From Norana najaformis (taxonomy: Eukaryota > Annelida > Clitellata > Crassiclitellata > Hormogastridae), in assembly GCA_964023275.1 (NCBI GenBank), contig OZ029916.1:13508607-13572606 (forward strand): a DNA stretch of 64,000 bases, read 5' to 3'. The notes beneath the pieces were generated by a model, which worked only from the letters and a program-made list of their open reading frames with translations, was not told the origin of the DNA and did no database searches. Made by a program: the position numbers and the translations under genes. Shown one piece after another: positions 46,530 through 57,816 of this stretch (position 1 is its first letter; every line of letters begins with the position of its first letter).

Positions 46530-49180
46530 AAGACTAATCATCTCAGAATTCAATTTTTTCCTGGATAATATTTTTACTTTCCTTAGGGATCACAAGTACC
46601 TCGAGGAAAAAAATAAAATAAAAACATAATAATAAAACAATTATAATACTAACAATAATATTGGTATAATCTTATCCAATCCAATGTAATATACTTTTAA
46701 AGCAGTTGCACAAGACGTGAGTCGATGCTTGGGGCGAATTAAGCTTTATTTGGACTGTACAGAGACACTTGCAATGTCAATGCCTTTCTTTAATCTTTTC
46801 TTGGATAAATGAATAAAAATGAGTTACGTCGACGATGACGTACGTTGTGCTCGTCCAGCTTATTATTGTAGCAGGATGACAGCGGGAATTTCCACACGCA
46901 GTTAATTATCGATGTTATTTGGCGCCTTTTCGCTCGACGGGGCACAAGGAGCAAGAGCGTGTAATGTAAAGTTATGTACTGTAATATAGCACATAATTTA
47001 TATAGTGTCTATTTGTCTCTTTCAGTGAAAAGCCCAGGCAGAAGTGAATAACATGTAATTGAATAAATGAAATTCCCGCAGACCTGTTGGCAGTGAGACG
47101 GCAAACAGGGATGCCACGACTGCATGACAGCAGTGAGAGTAGTTAGGACAAGCAGTTCATTCCACCCATCGAACGCATGAATCTGCGGCCAACAATGACG
47201 GATACGATTTCTTTGAGTACCAGCAGTTAAACGTAACTGAAGTCTCCAGACCAACATCGCCATGCGATATGAAGGTTTTACTCGCCAGATTTGGTGGCAC
47301 AGGTGGCTGCTGCTGATTCGTTAACCATTTTGCTAGATTAGTTCGCAATATACGGAATTTGCTAGATAATTATCTTACGGTGAGACAACTACTGTGCTTG
47401 AGTCTGAGTTCTGGAGCTATTTCTTAAGTTTGCTTCGGATTATGTGCGCTTTGGATGGTATTTGGACGCATATTACCAAAGCCAGACAGCCAGTTTGAAT
47501 TGAACGACCTTTATAGGTAGACAAGTTCCCGTATAGAAAATGTCGAGCTACAGACTATATATATGCCGTCTGCAACCGAGAAATCTCTGATTCGGTCCTG
47601 CAACAGCGAGCCAGCGTCTGTAGAGTGGCGTCAATCGTACATCACAGGAGGTTTTGTGACCTTTGTGTCCGGCTAGTGCACAGACATGGTGACCTAAGAG
47701 ATATCTGAACGCTGCGTTTTCTACCATCTGCGAGGGCTTGCCAGTCGGTGAGCGTAACCGTGCGCTATGGAGGCTTTGATTCGACTGTCATCATTCCTCA
47801 TCGTCAATGTGACACAGAACAAAAACTCTCAATGCAGAGTCCACTGTCAATCCTGGATGAAACTTTGTTGGTTGGGTTCTACTTGTGCACGACAGCCTGT
47901 CAGGCAAGATATTTCGTCAATAAATGCACAATCGTTTAATTGACGTTTTGTAGTACAATGTAGTTCAGAATATGTGTACCAGTAAAGAAACTCAAGTGTT
48001 CTTAGAAGAATATATCGTTTTGCTTTGTTTATTAAATAAGTCAAAGAGCTGAAATGCGCTGAAAAACAACCTATTTGGCGTCTCAGAAGTATATCTCCTG
48101 ATCAGGTATCCATCTAGAACTAGATATTGAGCTGAATAAATTATAATAAAATAAAACAGGCCAAATAAATACTATTTAGAGCGTGGTTCTGCTCAAGGCA
48201 ATGGGTTTGATTCCTGTTAAGGTAGTTAAAGACATGGTTTAGCTGCCAAATGGACTTTGGATTGAGAATTTTTAAAGCAAGCGATCAAAAGCAGAATATG
48301 CTTAAAACCAACATAGTCTTATTTCGTTATATTATTTACGGTACTAAGCAAAGTTTTATTTGTCATTTAGTTATCAATGAATTGCTCTAATTCTTTCTGG
48401 TTTATTAATAATTTAATTAAAACATCGCCACTCTCAATCACTGTGATCTAACGAAAGTATTGGACACCACCACTGGTGACGCCCATAAATTGTATGTTGG
48501 TAAACATTTGACAGTTATTACAACATTCTGTGTGTAATGCAATTAGTCTCTGAATCCCGGTTATCTTTGCTTGTATTCCTGCAGTGTGTATCAAGCCAGA
48601 TCTTTTCACACCACTATTTAATGTAAAGGTGAGACTCCGAAACTAGTGTCCATTTCGCAGCATCGAAAACTTGTCTATACCTTCGAAAAGACGTTATTGA
48701 AATGGGGCAGTTTTTCTTCCATCGATAGTTAGAGTCCTTCAGGCGTCGGCACAAGGAAGTACGAAAGCTACAGCCCCGATTCATCGCAAAACCGGAGGCT
48801 TCAGAGCCTTTTCAGCTCCCACGCAGTCTGAGTATTTTATGTGCTTCATAACATTTAAAAACTCAAGATCATTTGGCCTCCGATCATTTGCTCTTGGATA
48901 TATCAAACGAAACGAGGCAAAGAGTCTTTTGGTAAGTGATGTTAACTAAATGTGTGGATCAAAAGCATTTGAGGCCTTCAGTCCCTTTGTGCCTGGCGTC
49001 CTGTGCAGTGCACATTTAAAATTCACGAGTCTATGCTACGAAACTTAGAGCCATAGGTTCTTTATAAAATTTCTCTATTTTAAAAGTTCTGGTCAAAGAA
49101 CCTGTAATGCCTGCTGATTTGCAACCATGATCTAGATATCTCAACGTACAGTAGACGCTTTATCATTAAACAACATGCCT
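46530..49180. other. Stretch without supported genes
   Basis: No protein family recognised in the open frames at 47009-47348 or 47748-48044. Near 48180-48235 a TAGAGCGTGGTTCTGCTCAAGG...GGGTTTGATTCC block loosely resembles a tRNA-derived SINE head. Confidence 0.35.
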
Positions 49181-49221
49181 CCTCCTCCTTCTCCTCCTCC
49201 TCCTCCTCCTCCTCCTCCTCT
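49181..49221. repeat. (TCC)n microsatellite
   Basis: A CTCCTC run of about 40 bases. Confidence 0.92.
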
Positions 49222-50835
49222 TGTGGTATCTCTCTGCTGTCTCACTGGTCGCTAACGTTTTCTCTGTTCATGATATGTAATATGGTCTGTGCTCACAGCT
49301 GACTTTTTTAAGAAGGACATAAATATAATGAAAACGCAGCTGGCTGGTTAATTAGTTGGACATTTCAATAGAAATTCATACGAACGTCTCGAATGTGCTA
49401 AATGGTGTAATAGTTCGACGATATTAGTGAAAGTTCACCTGATGATCGAAAGCACGAAGCTGTTCAACTGGCAGAGTCTCTCCAAAACAAGTAGAACCAA
49501 ACCTATGGAGCCGCATCATCGATAACTGATTAATGACATGTTCAGAGTACTTGGTCCGCGATGCGCTGAGGTCAAGAAATGACGATAGCCAAATGAAACT
49601 TCCACAGCACACTGAGTGCTCACCGACTGGCATACCCCGTGCTGTCACCAGATTCATCAGCAGCCGGTCAGGCGGTCGCCAAACTGCGAATACCTGCCTG
49701 AAGTGGAGAGTCATGCTACTCTAAAGACTGGGGCTCGCTGTTGCTCACCGAATCCATAATTTGGTTTTCAGGCCACATATGGCATCAAAATCTAGACTCG
49801 ATTGCGATCGTAATCATAATCGTAATCTCGAGATTTCTACAGTGTCCAACGAAGCTAAGTCGCGGGAACCATCTTATTCACAGGCGCAATTTGTGATATA
49901 TAACCTATATATATATATAACACTTTCCCCTATAAATTTTGTCGCATATTTATCGTGTCACTATCATGTTATTATATTTTATGCCTAAATGTGTGAGAAT
50001 CGTTCCAAACAGGGAGTGTGGGCTAAAAGAGGGAGAACTGCATCTTTAGCCTTAGGTGGGATGGATGTCCTGTAAGAAACTGTGAAGTGTTAGGTCAAGC
50101 TTGAAAACTCATCCCCATTCATTCCTATTTACTACATCAAGACATATACATAAATGTAATTCCATTGCTTAATTAGGCTCATCCCAAAGTTTCTCAGCCC
50201 TCTGCTTCGAAACAAATCTCCGCATGTAATAATTAGAACATATGGGCAAAATGTGAAGCATTCCTACCTTCTGTTAAGACATCTACGTTGTGCCTTTGAG
50301 CAGACGCGTGTCTCGGCAGGTGACACAACACATACAGGAGAAAGAGAATGCCGCCGGTGTACGCATGGAACCGGAGCATTCTTCTGCAGCCTTCCGATGT
50401 GCGTGAACTGCAATTAATGGTAAAAAAACCATCGCTACTACTTGTCATTTGCACCAGCAGTAAGTATGCAAAGCACTGGCGCCTAATATTTGCTGGTTTA
50501 CATTTGTCATTTGTCTTGCTGGTGATACTCAGTCTTAAACAAAAACATTTTATATGTTATTACTACAGGCGTGAATTTGTTCTATAATCAGACTATGCGC
50601 ATCGTTATGTCTAAGTAGGTCTAGTTGTGTAGCTTCTTTATGGAACTTCTCTCAAAAACCTGCTGAATTGAAAGTAGGCCTATATATTTTCTATACATCG
50701 CCAGTTTCCATATACGATTAAATTCTTTCGTGTAACATTGCGCGAGGTTATAATATCATATTAAATACGCGCTATGACGTCTAATGGCATTCTAGTGGTT
50801 TAGAAACATACCGTTTTAAAAGTATAGGTCCCAAT
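49222..50835. other. Stretch with no gene; holds GTAATC-tail repeat copy e
   Basis: Copy e lies at 49797-49895 (+): GATCGTAATC... GTAATCTCGAGATTTCTACA... AAGCTAAGTCGCGGGAACC... TTATTCACAGGCGC, truncated after the first about 90 bases. Open frames at 49424-49724 and 50233-50587 are unsupported. Confidence 0.6.
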
Positions 50836-50916
50836 ATAATAATAATAATAACAATAATAATAATAGCAACAACAACAACAATAATAATGATAACGTCAAT
50901 AATAATAATAATAATG
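50836..50916. repeat. (ATA/ACA)n microsatellite
   Basis: Interrupted ATA and ACA triplets. A second patch lies at 51270-51325. The open frame between them (50917-51192, + strand, 91 residues, acidic) has no recognised family. Confidence 0.85.
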
Positions 50917-51399
50917 GCGAGTCAAGATCGAGGAGACGTCGACGCTCGGACCAGCGAAGCCCACGACGCAGCCGCCATCGAAGTAGACGACGGCGACGAC
51001 GAAGAGGAGGGAGTTGGAGGAGCAGGATGTTCGTCCGATCCCCACCGGTCACGGTCCATCGAAGGTGACGTCTGGGCGGAAGTTCACCACAACCGTCCTC
51101 TGTCTGACCTTGAACTGTCTGCCCTGGAATCTGCACTTGACCTTTCCCATCAACCTATGCATTCACTTCCGGCTGTCGACGTCATCCTCTAGGAACGAAG
51201 GAAGGGCCCTCGATGGGTGCATGTGTGTCTGATACTGGCTGTGCTACCTGAACAGTACCGTCAACCCAGTATAATAATAATTATATAATAATAATTATAT
51301 AATAATAATAATAACAACAACAACAGTCCCTTGGGCCAGATCCAACTACCAGACATGCGACTCTCAATGACTTATCTGTCGGAGACTTATTCGGGAAGG

Positions 51400-51835
51400 T
51401 TTCCCGGCAATGAAGGAACCGCCTGGATTCAGTGGAAGAGACGGGAAAAAACCTGACGGTCTAACCCTCATTCCATGGCGGACGGGCCGCGCTTTGATAT
51501 GGGATGCCACTTTGACAGACATTCTGGCCTCATCTTACCTCCTATCCACATCGACCTCAGCTGCCGGCGCAGCCGAAATGGCAGCAGATAGGAAGTGCGA
51601 AATATATAGCACTCTTGCACAGAACTACCACTCTGTCCCTTTGGCGTTCGAGACTCTCGGCCCATTCAAAGGCAATGCTTACTCTTCATGATGGAGTTAG
51701 GGCGCTATCTCTCTCGTATAACCGGTGACACGAGAGAAACCAATTATCTTTTCCAACGCATTGCAATCACAATTCAACGCTTAAATTCTATTGCCTTCCA
51801 CAGTACTCCGCCAGATCTTGACGATTTCTAGCCAT
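51400..51835 (+). mobile_element. C-terminal fragment of a LINE with a possible restriction-like endonuclease
   Basis: Frames read KKPDGLTLIPWRTGRALIWD, continuing ATLTDILASSYLL, then AAGAAEMAADRKCEIYSTLA, FETLGPF and, in another frame, ELGRYLSRITGDTRETNYLF and QRIAITIQRLNSI. This pattern (PDG...W...WDxT, then AEMAAxRK, then a QRxxxxxQRFN-type end) is one I know from C-termini of invertebrate LINEs. The PD...D arrangement suggests an R2/HERO-type endonuclease, but the clade is tentative. One or more frameshifts. Confidence 0.5.
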
Positions 51836-51849
51836 CCCAGAATTTTGTA

Positions 51850-52395
51850 TTCTCAGGAGAATTATTCCTGAGGGATCAATTCATAATAAATCAACATTAA
51901 AATCTCCGGCTAATATAACGTTCCTATTTTTTTCGGGATAACTAGGACAGCATATAATCAATGTCCTCACTAAACTGGTCTATATGACAACCCGGTGGGC
52001 GGTACACGGTAGGCCCTACCTATCAAAGTATCTTTTCCATCAGTTTGGTACAGTTTTATGAACACACCTTCAAATGTGTTATTTATAGCGCTTAACCAGA
52101 CTGGCTGAACCTGTTCAAAGTCACGTCTTCCGTATTAAAAAATCCAACACCTCCACCTCTAGGGCCACATCCATAAATGGATAAAGCTGAACCCGAGAAT
52201 AGTCACTGCATCTTCTGTGTCAGAAATAAGCCAATTATCCTTGACTGCCAGGGCAGTGGCATTAGACTGTATCAGAAACAAATGTATGTCTGAAAGTTTA
52301 TGCAGCAGGGTTCTACAGTCTAAATGCGCAACAGAAAGACAATCGTTATACTGTGGGGATACAGCAGTTTAGGTCAATTGTTCCTTGGTCACTTA
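51850..52395 (-). mobile_element. LINE apurinic-type endonuclease fragment (L2/CR1-like)
   Basis: The minus strand reads LDCRTLLHKLSDIHLFLIQS (cf. NARSL...), then an ISDTEDAVTI segment, then GVFIKLYQTDGKDTLIGRAY followed by RVPP, and EDIDYMLS. Near 51890 a decayed GDFN region follows. This is the order of the L2/CR1 N-terminal endonuclease. Frameshifts throughout. Confidence 0.6.
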
Positions 52396-53072
52396 CTAGC
52401 CAGAGCATAAATTTATACTAATTATAGAAATTTATATCAGCGTCAATATCTGGATTCATTAAATGTGCACGTCCTTTATCAAAACAATCAACGAGATTAC
52501 ATTTCATCTGACCAGGATTTGCGTGATAGGAAGCAGATATTACATTTCTACAATCATACACATCTTCAACATGGTTGATGAGAAAATAGCTATGATACAT
52601 TGTTTACAGTACCAATAGGCCTACAATTCAGAAAAATTTAAGTTGAAGGGAGATAAGTGATACCAGGATCAGCAAACAGAACATAAAAACATCTATAGGT
52701 GCTTATAACTTATAAGTAATTTTAAGCAGTAAGAACAACACTGATAAGAACAGTTCATAACACCAGCAGGAATGGCATTGAATGAGGTTTAACATAATAC
52801 TGTAAATATCAGTTAGATATATCACTAATACTAACATTAATGTGTTAATTTTAATTCTAACATTATTGTTAATGTTAATATTAACATTAATATTAGCATA
52901 TTGATATTAGTATTAGTAATAGAAGTTATACTGATACTGATATTTATATTATTATTGGTATTTGACATTTATATATTATTACTATTACTATCAATATTAT
53001 TGCTGCTGTTATTATTATTTTTTACCCGAGGTAGATGTGATCCCTCAGGATTTAAAAATTCTCAGGTGGATA

Positions 53073-53115
<43 letters not shown>

Positions 53116-54540
53116 TCTGTATTTCTGTTATTATTAACTGAAATAAAATGTTACAGATAACACCATGGATGAAAGGTGTGAAATAGAAGGTTGTGTGTTC
53201 CGTAAACGTTAAGGAAGGATCGACACAATGAAGACTGGACAATGAATTTTCTGGTGACACACCTGGGGAATCGATCTCAGATGATAGAGCCTGACCCCCT
53301 AGCAAATGTCTACCTTGTAGCCTAGACAAACATAAATGCCAACTACGGTAACTGAAGGCCAAATGGCCTTTAAAATTATTAGGTCTAGTGCAACTGACTC
53401 ACCTGACAACGTCTTCCGGTCTGTCTAGGCAGCGGATAAATACTGCGCTCAGCTCATCCACCGACCGTCCGTCCTGCACAGCAACCAATTGCTTCCTCTG
53501 CCTCCTCGGCATTTTCTTTTCTCAATTCACTGATGCCACCAGGAGATGTTCTGGCGCCGTCGACGTTAACTGCCTTGAGGCTGCGACTGCTGCTCCCAAC
53601 GTAGACAATGCTCTGTATCAGTCTTCTGCGCCGAATGACTTTGTCAGCAACTGCTGCTGAAGGCGATTGATGCTGCAACTCTTGCTGATGCCTTTGAAGG
53701 GCTGCTGGTACCGATGCAAATGTTTACTCGAAGCAGAGGAACTATCTTCACAGCCTATAAATGAACGCATCAGTTTCACGCTGCTGCCTTCTGCATCTGC
53801 TGCTGTGATTGACATTCGTGTGACCAGGCTCATTGTTTCATCAATCACATCGTCACCATCATCAGCCGACAGCTAAGCAGGTGGCGTTTAAACCTGCGAC
53901 TCACGCAAATGGGCATCGGCACCTTGGGTTCAAAAGGTCATGGCCCCCATTCGGAAACCAGGGATGGAAGAGGTCTTAGAGGCCCCACCACTGAACCTAA
54001 AAATTTCAGTTTTGGTGTGCAAAACACTGTCGTGCCACTGAGTATACAAGTACACCTACGAACGCCTTTCGATTACAACTGCAACTTAATAGACTTATAG
54101 GTTGATTACACGTTACAGACGTTTGGCTCTTTTCAGTCGATGGTTGCTTCCAGTCAAAATCCCAATTCAAAATCAGAAATTCACGTCACAAATTCTGCTA
54201 GTTTATTTCCAGAATTATTTCTTGAAATAGCTTGAGCATATAGAATTCAGTGCAAAACCCATAATACTTATAAGACAGACATATAGATAGGAATGTAGCT
54301 ACTTAAGTAAATAGGTACTTATGTAGATAGACGGGCAGCCAGACAAACAGAGTCACAGACAGTCAGACAGTCACCGCCACACAGGTCATCACAGAGACTG
54401 GTTGGCAGGTGGCATACATCTAGGTCCGTCGCAAAATTTGTGGGCTGTGATGCCCGACACTCGAATCTCCGGTATATTGAATTTTTGGGGTCCAGAAAAG
54501 AAAGCTCTTTTTAGTTTGATATAAGGTATTATAGACTTTA
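52396..54540. other. Stretch with (TTA)n, a tRNA-like SINE scrap and an unproven exon
   Basis: AT-rich with TTA runs at 52855-53010 and 53076-53116. On the minus strand at about 53340-53240, AAGGTAGACATTTGCTAGG... GAGATCGATTCCCC has a good pol III B-box (GATCGATTC), suggesting a tRNA-derived SINE. A minus-strand frame at 53874-53619 starts after an acceptor-like CACCTGCTTAG, begins acidic (SADDGDDVIDE) and ends in a stop. It could be a terminal exon but has no recognised family. Confidence 0.35.
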
Positions 54541-54554
54541 ACAACTTACAATTC

Positions 54555-54840
54555 ATCTGCTGCAAGAGGTAGTGGATCGTCTTGACGGGGCAAGCAGCAA
54601 CCAGGGTCTGTTGATTAATGTGAACAAAACGAAGATTATGGCAACAAATGATACAATCCGCAGCATCAGAGTACAAGATAATGAACTGGAGCAGGTTGAC
54701 ACGTTTCCATATCTTGGTTCAATTATAACCTGATCATGACTGCAGTAAAGAGATTCGGTCAAAACTGGCAACAGGATAAGGAGAGTATATGACGACTCTA
54801 CAGTTCTCGCAGCAGAGTTTCCATAAACATCACAGATGAA
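54555..54840 (+). mobile_element. LINE RT fragment, family C
   Basis: Reads LQEVVDRLDGASSNQGLLIN, then VNKTKIMA, LEQVDTFPYLGSIIT and SKEIRSKLATG. These blocks are shared with the fragments at 18.2-19.2 and 61.8-62.7 kb. One stop lies after SIIT. Confidence 0.7.
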
Positions 54841-55349
54841 GGGTTGGCAAACTTTCGACAGGGAGAGGTAAGAGATGCGGTCCACAAATAATGGAAAAGG
54901 CACCGTTATTATTTTCAGTGACGGGACATGCATAACGGAAAGCAGACGTAGACTACATAGGCCAACATAAGTAAAAATTAATAGGTTACTTTCAACAATG
55001 TTAAGAAAGATTACGTGAGCGAAAAGTAATATTCGTGAGGAAACATAATATTTCTAAATTTGTATTATGCGCATACCGAATTTTCGACCTCTCACCTGCG
55101 GTTTAAGTAGGCCTATCCTTTTATTCTTCAAATACCGTCTTTGGTGTCAATTTAGGAATTTCTGAATATCGCGATAGCGTTCTGTATCGGTTAAACCGAC
55201 CAACCACTGCTTTCTACTCCGAATTCAGGAAACTTGATTCCTTCAAAGTAGCGTTAACGGTCGTGGCCTGTTGTATCTTACTGAACGAAATGTGATATGC
55301 TAAAACCGTTGTATTTGTGGATTACCCTCTTGGTTTTCGACAGCATTGA

Positions 55350-55515
55350 CCTCACCTTAAAACTCACATTTTTCAAATTGCTTATCCACCATAGGCTGCC
55401 TCTCTGCTATAGGGAACTGTACTTCTGGATACTGACCTGATTGCAACTTGGTTTTGGTGCGCCATCGGCTAATGCCTTGCGCATTAGACACCGCATTAGA
55501 AGTTACTAATTGTTT
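55350..55515 (+). mobile_element. L2-like LINE 3' end fragment (family A)
   Basis: LKTHIFQIAYPP is followed by the 3'UTR GGATACTGACCTGATTGCAA, CTTGGTTTTGGTGCGCCATC and AATGCCTTGCGCATTAG, nearly identical to the tail of the 29.2 kb copy. No TTA tail. Confidence 0.75.
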
Positions 55516-56042
55516 CGCTCCACTTCATTTAAAAGGTAATTCAAGTCTTGTGCATTGCCATAATGATGACTTGGTAGTTTCAGATTAGGCCTACATTGGG
55601 TTTACATTGGGTCAACATTTATATGCAAAACTTCACATGAAGCAGGGAAAGGTCGCCAAATCGGGACGATTGGCCTCAACTCTGCAGACATGCATATCAT
55701 ATTGTCGTTGTGCACAGAAACTGTGCTGCTTTTTCTCTCTTGCATTGATTACACTGGATCACAACGATTTTGCTACTGAAAGTAATGCATGTGCCTTATA
55801 TTGATTCAAATGTGCTGATTCCAAATATGAAGTCAGAATTTGCCCAGCACGTCTAGATTTTAAGTTATGCATGCATTCAAGTAATGACGTAAGGACTCGT
55901 TTTCGGTTATGTCTGTACATTCTGTTGTATGTGTCTCCACGATTGCTGCCAGTGATACGTGCATGCCTGCAAGTGTCGCCTGAAATATTCCTAACAGCAA
56001 GACTGCAGCAGCCGCTAGACATGATTGGGCATGTCAGCGAGC

Positions 56043-56070
56043 TGACGTCAGCATCAATACCAGTATATAA
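56043..56070 (+). promoter_or_regulatory. Transposon promoter: CRE plus TATA box
   Basis: A full palindromic TGACGTCA (56043-56050) lies 13 bases before TATATAAGG (56064-56072). The TATA box is about 80 bases upstream of the transposase ATG, placing a start near 56095. CREs are bound by CREB/ATF-type factors in animals. Activity is inferred. Confidence 0.55.
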
Positions 56071-56142
56071 GGCGAGATTGCGTAGAACGAAGGTGAGGTT
56101 TTCTTATATAGCTGTAGCTAGTGTGTGAGATTTAATTTTGAA

Positions 56143-57816
56143 ATGAATAGGCGAGGCTGTGTTAACCATCCAGACAATTTTTGCTATGTTTGTGGCAAAT
56201 ATACTCTTTGTGACCAGCGCAAGAAGTTAACTAAGAGAGTGATGATTGCTTTCAAGTATTATTTTGGATGTCAAATCGGAGACCAGGATAAAAGTTGGGC
56301 ACCTCATGTCTGCTGCACCGTGTGCTACTCTGGGCTTACACAGTGGCTGAATGGCAAAAGGAATTCAATGCCGTTTGCTGTGCCTATGGTGTGGCGCGAG
56401 CCAAGAAATCATCATGCAAACTGTTATTTCTGCATTATTAAAGTTGCTGGACTTTCAAAGAAAAATAAGTCTAAAATCGTTTATCCTGATTGCGAGTCCG
56501 CTCTAAAGCCAGTGCCGCATGATGAAGAGAATCCAGTACCATTTCCGCCTGCTGCGGGTGCTGATGAAACGGACAGTTCTGATGGTAATATAGAAGATGA
56601 CGTTACTGTTTATGAATCCAGTGATCAAGATTTGGAAGAGGGTAGGCCGCATTTGATAAGGCAAGGTGAGTTAGATGATCTGGTGAGGAACCTATCTTTG
56701 TCAAAGGAGCAATCTGAACTGTTAGCCTCCAGACTAGGGGAGTGGAACTTGCTTCAAAAAGGTACCACAACATCACACTTCCGTTTTCGTCACAAACAGT
56801 TAGCTACATATTACAAACTGGAAAATGATATCTGTTTCTGTACTGACGTGAACGGTCTCATGCTGAATTTAGGTTGCGGATACGTTCCTGATCAGTGGAG
56901 ACTGTTCATAGATTCCAGCCAAGCGAGCTTGAAAGCTGTGTTGGTGCACAATGGTAACGAAAAGCCGTCTGTTCCTATAGCCCACGCTGTAGGCCTCAAA
57001 GAGAAATATGATTCAATGAAACTCACTTTGAAAGTGATCAACTACTCAGACCACAAATGGAACATCTGTGCGGACCTCAAAGTGGTAGCACTTATTCTAG
57101 GCCTACAGCTGGGGTACACAAAACATATGTGCTTTTTGTGCTTGTGGAACAGTCGTGATGACAGCAACCATTACAAAGTGAAACTGTGGCCTCCTAGATC
57201 TCAGCACATTGTTGGTCGGCACAACGTGCAACACGAACCATTGGTTGATCCATTGAAAGTGTACTTACCACCACTTCACATTAAACTGGGCCTCATGAGG
57301 AATTTCGTAGTGGCAATGGATCGTACTGGACAAGGCTTCCAGTATCTGAGAGATAAATTTGGAGCCGTCAAAACTGATGCTAAGCTGAAGGCTGGAATTT
57401 TTATTGGGCCAGAAATCCGCGAACTAATGCGTGATACTGTATTTAGAACCAAGCTCAACCCACTGGAATTTGCCGCTTGGGATGCATATACGTTGGTGGT
57501 GCAAAACTTCCTTGGGAATCACCGAGCTAAGAACTATGCTGAACTCGTTAGCAACATGCTTACAGCATATAAGCAACTCGGCTGCCGGATGTCACTAAAA
57601 ATACATTTCTTACATTCCAATCTGGATTTTTTTCCGCCATACTTGGGTGATGTAAGCGATGAGCGTGGAGCGAGATTCCATCAAGACATCTCCACCTTTG
57701 AAGCAAGATATCAGGGCCACTGCAATTCCAACATGATGGGCGATTACTGCTGGTTTCTGCAGCTGGCAACAGCGGCCACTCACAAGCGCAAGAGCAAGTG
57801 TCTAAAGCACTTTTGA
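56143..57816 (+). CDS. Intact transposase of an unassigned DNA-transposon family (557 aa)
   Basis: Likely catalyses excision and integration of its own element. The first ATG of the frame is 56143; the frame is open six codons further upstream without an ATG. The N-terminus (residues 6-97) is Cys/His-rich: C14-x2-C17, C43, C57/C58-x2-C61, H90-H91-x2-C94-x2-C97, a probable zinc-binding DNA-recognition domain. An acidic linker (about 127-167) follows. The rest contains blocks conserved in copies 2 and 3: FIDSS (D257), CADLKVV (D311), GYTKHMCFLCLWNSR, PPLHIKLGLM, KAGIFIGPEIRELM, FLGNHRAKNYAELV and ERGARFHQD (E507, H513, D515), then RYQG. D257, D311 and E507 are candidates for an RNase-H-fold DDE triad, with the CxxC just after the second Asp; that is inference. 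I know similar unannotated proteins occur in arthropods and cnidarians but cannot name the superfamily. Confidence 0.82.
   Translation: MNRRGCVNHPDNFCYVCGKYTLCDQRKKLTKRVMIAFKYYFGCQIGDQDKSWAPHVCCTVCYSGLTQWLNGKRNSMPFAVPMVWREPRNHHANCYFCIIKVAGLSKKNKSKIVYPDCESALKPVPHDEENPVPFPPAAGADETDSSDGNIEDDVTVYESSDQDLEEGRPHLIRQGELDDLVRNLSLSKEQSELLASRLGEWNLLQKGTTTSHFRFRHKQLATYYKLENDICFCTDVNGLMLNLGCGYVPDQWRLFIDSSQASLKAVLVHNGNEKPSVPIAHAVGLKEKYDSMKLTLKVINYSDHKWNICADLKVVALILGLQLGYTKHMCFLCLWNSRDDSNHYKVKLWPPRSQHIVGRHNVQHEPLVDPLKVYLPPLHIKLGLMRNFVVAMDRTGQGFQYLRDKFGAVKTDAKLKAGIFIGPEIRELMRDTVFRTKLNPLEFAAWDAYTLVVQNFLGNHRAKNYAELVSNMLTAYKQLGCRMSLKIHFLHSNLDFFPPYLGDVSDERGARFHQDISTFEARYQGHCNSNMMGDYCWFLQLATAATHKRKSKCLKHF

Noticed and set aside
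50887-51192. Acidic + strand frame after an ATA repeat
   Set aside because: No family recognised. The start lies in or beside the microsatellite.
53240-53340. Complete tRNA gene on the minus strand
   Set aside because: The B-box is good but the A-box and acceptor stem do not pair. A SINE head or decayed tRNA is more likely.
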